Shown here piece by piece: positions 5,954 through 7,420 of a stretch of 7,420 nt of DNA. The notes beneath the pieces are model-generated. The model did not search any database, was not told where the DNA came from, and worked only from the letters and a program-made list of their open reading frames with translations. The stretch's first letter is position 1. Each line of letters starts with the position of its first letter. The stretch is from an uncultured Pelolinea sp. Its GTDB lineage: Bacteria; Chloroflexota; Anaerolineae; Anaerolineales; Anaerolineaceae. Where the stretch lies: contig CALGUJ010000286.1 of assembly GCA_937902055.1 (NCBI GenBank), positions 1 to 7,420 of the forward strand, read 5' to 3'. Position numbers and translations under genes: made by a program.

Positions 5954-6886
5954 TTACCTGGTCAGGCGTTCCTTTATCAGGGCTAGCACGCCGGCTGAAT
6001 CAACATCCAGGCAAACCTTGACCTCCGGCCGCGGCTCCCATTGATGGTGCCAATCGGCCACCGTCTGGCCAATGCAGCGCCCTTCGGTTTCCACGAAAAG
6101 CGGCGCGCTGCGGGTGCTGAACAATTCAGGCCGCAGGAGGTAAGCCATGGCGGAGGGATCGTGGGTATAGATACCGCCATCCATGCGGTAAACCATGTCG
6201 GCGAATTGCACGTAACAGGGGATGATCTTTTCAATGAACCGCACGGCGGCATTGTCCGCGCTGAACATTTCCTGCCGGAATTGCGCGCTCATCACGGTTT
6301 TTTGGGTCACATCCAAACCCACCAGCACCAGCGGCCAGCCGGCCGCCATGACGATATCCGCCGCGTGCGCGTCGTGCCAGATATTGGCTTCCGCCACGGG
6401 GGTCATGTTACCCGGGCAAGCCGCAGCACCGCCCATGACCACCACTTCCTTGACCAGGCCGGCAATGCCGGGGTCGAGGCGCAGCGCCAGCGCCAGGTTG
6501 GTCAACGGGCCTACAGCCAACAGGGTAACCTCGCCGGGGTTGGCGCGCACAGTATCCACGATGAATTGCGCCGCAGTGCGCTCGATGACTTTGCCCCTGG
6601 GCGCCGGCGGATGGGTGTTGCCCATGCCGTCCGTGCCATGCACTACCGCGCCGTCCATCTCGAAGCGGGAAAAGAGCGGCAGGTCGCTGCCGCGCGCCAC
6701 CGGGATGTCGCCATGCCCTTCCAGCTCCACCAACCGTAGCGCGTTTTGGGCGGTCTTTTCGCCGCTGACGTTGCCAAAAACGCTGGTGAGCCCCAGAACC
6801 CGCACCTCCGGCGAGCGCAGCGCCACGCAGATCGCGATAGTGTCGTCCACCCCCGGGTCTGTATCGATGATGATCTTGGTTGCCAT
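5954..6886 (-). CDS. Nucleoside hydrolase (inosine/uridine-preferring type)
   Basis: Enzymes of this family cleave the N-glycosidic bond of ribonucleosides to free base and ribose for salvage, using a bound calcium ion. The 310-residue length is typical. The signature DTDPGVDD is at 8-15, giving the calcium and catalytic aspartates D10, D14 and D15. GPLTNLA (126-132), VVMGGA (149-154), AEANIWHDAHAA (165-176, with ribose-contacting N168) and THDPSA (241-246, H242 and calcium ligand D243) follow in the expected order, so the active site looks complete. There is no signal peptide, so it acts in the cytoplasm. The ATG at 6886 has AAGGAG 4 nt upstream (6896-6891). Purine or pyrimidine preference cannot be read from the sequence. 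A close paralogue lies directly upstream, separated by a terminator. Confidence 0.93.
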   Translation of the reverse strand: MATKIIIDTDPGVDDTIAICVALRSPEVRVLGLTSVFGNVSGEKTAQNALRLVELEGHGDIPVARGSDLPLFSRFEMDGAVVHGTDGMGNTHPPAPRGKVIERTAAQFIVDTVRANPGEVTLLAVGPLTNLALALRLDPGIAGLVKEVVVMGGAAACPGNMTPVAEANIWHDAHAADIVMAAGWPLVLVGLDVTQKTVMSAQFRQEMFSADNAAVRFIEKIIPCYVQFADMVYRMDGGIYTHDPSAMAYLLRPELFSTRSAPLFVETEGRCIGQTVADWHHQWEPRPEVKVCLDVDSAGVLALIKERLTR

Positions 6887-6929
6887 TTCTCTCCTTATAT
6901 TAATGATTATTTATTTAGCGAAACTTTTT

Positions 6930-6959
6930 ATTTTATCCGCTTTAGCGTCCAATGGGCAA
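6930..6959 (-). promoter_or_regulatory. Promoter for the 5954-6886 nucleoside hydrolase
   Basis: On the minus strand TTGCCC (6959-6954) is followed after 18 bp by TAAAAT (6935-6930). Transcription would start near 6923, giving a leader of about 37 nt with the AAGGAG site. It lies downstream of the hairpin terminator of the preceding gene, which fits independent expression. The -35 matches only partly. Confidence 0.45.
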
Positions 6960-6978
6960 CTTAAAGAACCGTCGCGGA

Positions 6979-7015
6979 TAAGAAAAGACCTGAATTGCCA
7001 CACAATTCAGGTCTT
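6979..7015 (-). terminator. Intrinsic terminator after the upstream nucleoside hydrolase
   Basis: Thirteen bp pair perfectly (6985-6997 with 7003-7015) around a 5-nt loop. Read on the minus strand, the stem is followed by TTTTCTTA, a usable U-run. It begins 21 nt after the stop codon at 7037-7039. It separates the two nucleoside hydrolase genes into distinct transcripts, at least in part. Confidence 0.8.
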
Positions 7016-7036
7016 CGATATCTCCGATTAAAGCTT

Positions 7037-7420
7037 TTATTTGGTCAGGCGTTCTTTGATCAGGGCAAGCACGCCGGGTGAATCCACGCCCAGGCAAACC
7101 TTGACCTCCGGCCGCGCTTCCCATTGATGGTGCCAATCGGCCACCGTCTGGCCCACGCAGCGTCCTTCTGTTTCCACGAACACCGGCACCGATTGGGTTT
7201 CGAACAAATCCGGCCGGATAACGTAAGCCAGCGCGGAAGGATCGTGGGTATAGATCGCGCCGTTCAATCCGAATGCGCCGTTAAAATAATTTTGATAGCA
7301 CGGCAGAATTTGCTCAATCAACCTGACCGCTGGGTTACCGGCCTTGAAAAGCTCCTGCTGGAATTGGGTGGTCATCATGGTTTTGTGGGTTACATCCAGC
7401 CCTACAATGGTCAGCGGCCA
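7037..7420 (-). CDS. Second nucleoside hydrolase, C-terminal part (partial)
   Basis: This is the last 127 codons and stop of another ribonucleoside hydrolase; the gene continues beyond the right edge, so the internal ATG at 7378 is not its start. The visible part starts at WPLTIVGLDVTHKT and matches residues 184-310 of the neighbouring enzyme without gaps, with 88 of 127 residues identical by hand count. It keeps the IYTHDPSALAY block with the catalytic His and calcium-binding Asp, so the visible half looks functional. The most different stretch is the twelve residues just before that block (QNYFNGAFGLNG against VQFADMVYRMDG). That region lies near the nucleoside pocket in known structures, so the two may differ in base preference. 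It has its own terminator at 6979-7015. The N-terminal aspartate motif is outside the window. Confidence 0.92.
   Translation of the reverse strand, partial: WPLTIVGLDVTHKTMMTTQFQQELFKAGNPAVRLIEQILPCYQNYFNGAFGLNGAIYTHDPSALAYVIRPDLFETQSVPVFVETEGRCVGQTVADWHHQWEARPEVKVCLGVDSPGVLALIKERLTK
7040..7182 (-). repeat. Near-identical 3' block shared by the two nucleoside hydrolase genes
   Basis: Positions 7040-7182 align without gaps to 5957-6099, an offset of 1083 bp, with about 14 mismatches in 143 bases (about 90% identity by hand count). Inside it are uninterrupted identical runs of about 26 and 35 bases. The rest of the overlapping coding sequence is clearly less alike. It marks a tandem gene duplication, with either strong constraint on the C-terminus or later gene conversion. 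Confidence 0.7.

Noticed and set aside
6041..7031. Long plus-strand open frames (232 and 269 codons) opposite the nucleoside hydrolase
   Set aside because: They lie antisense to a strongly conserved gene with a complete active site. Their sequence is low-complexity in composition, has no recognisable motif and has no ribosome site, so they are by-products of codon bias.
7037..7378. Reading the second nucleoside hydrolase as a short 113-residue gene starting at 7378
   Set aside because: The homology to the neighbouring enzyme continues without a break to the window edge at 7420, so the true start lies outside.

Overview
The window is ordinary bacterial chromosome with roughly even base composition. 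It is dense in genes and shows no mobile element, CRISPR array, tRNA or rRNA. The organism is most likely a member of the Chloroflexota, perhaps Anaerolineae-like. That is an inference from protein style only: a GTG-started GyrB, a divergent PlsY, a secreted SGNH-like/carbohydrate-binding protein and tandem nucleoside hydrolases. No taxonomic marker in the window settles it.

Layout. Positions 1-306 (minus) hold the N-terminal 102 codons of a type IIA topoisomerase B subunit (GyrB/ParE). Upstream of it on the same strand is an unrecognised polytopic membrane protein (343-1347). Across a 77-bp divergent intergenic region begins a second unrecognised membrane protein (1425-2237, plus), followed by PlsY glycerol-3-phosphate acyltransferase (2274-2942, plus). 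PlsY converges, with only 16 bp between the stop codons, on a metallo-beta-lactamase-fold protein (2959-3801, minus). That protein lacks two of the usual metal-binding histidines. Next come a small GlsB/YeaQ-type membrane protein (3986-4228, plus), a strong hairpin terminator shared by convergent genes, and a secreted protein with an SGNH-hydrolase-like domain and a C-terminal galactose-binding-like module (4312-5823, minus). The window ends with two tandem nucleoside hydrolases (5954-6886, and 7037-7420 partial, both minus), about 69% identical over the shared 127 residues.

How the genes work together. There is no single pathway. The nucleoside hydrolases point to ribonucleoside salvage, PlsY to phospholipid synthesis and the topoisomerase to DNA supercoiling. 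Each right-hand gene appears to have its own promoter, and a terminator separates the two hydrolases, so they are tandem but not obviously one operon. Several promoters use a TAAAAT -10 box. In the 1348-1424 region the -10 boxes lie so close to the start codons that the transcripts should be leaderless or nearly so, whereas other genes have clear Shine-Dalgarno sequences.

I found no clear sign of a new multi-gene system. The best leads are the metal-site-altered MBL-fold protein, the mirrored leaderless promoters and the uneven conservation of the nucleoside hydrolase pair.
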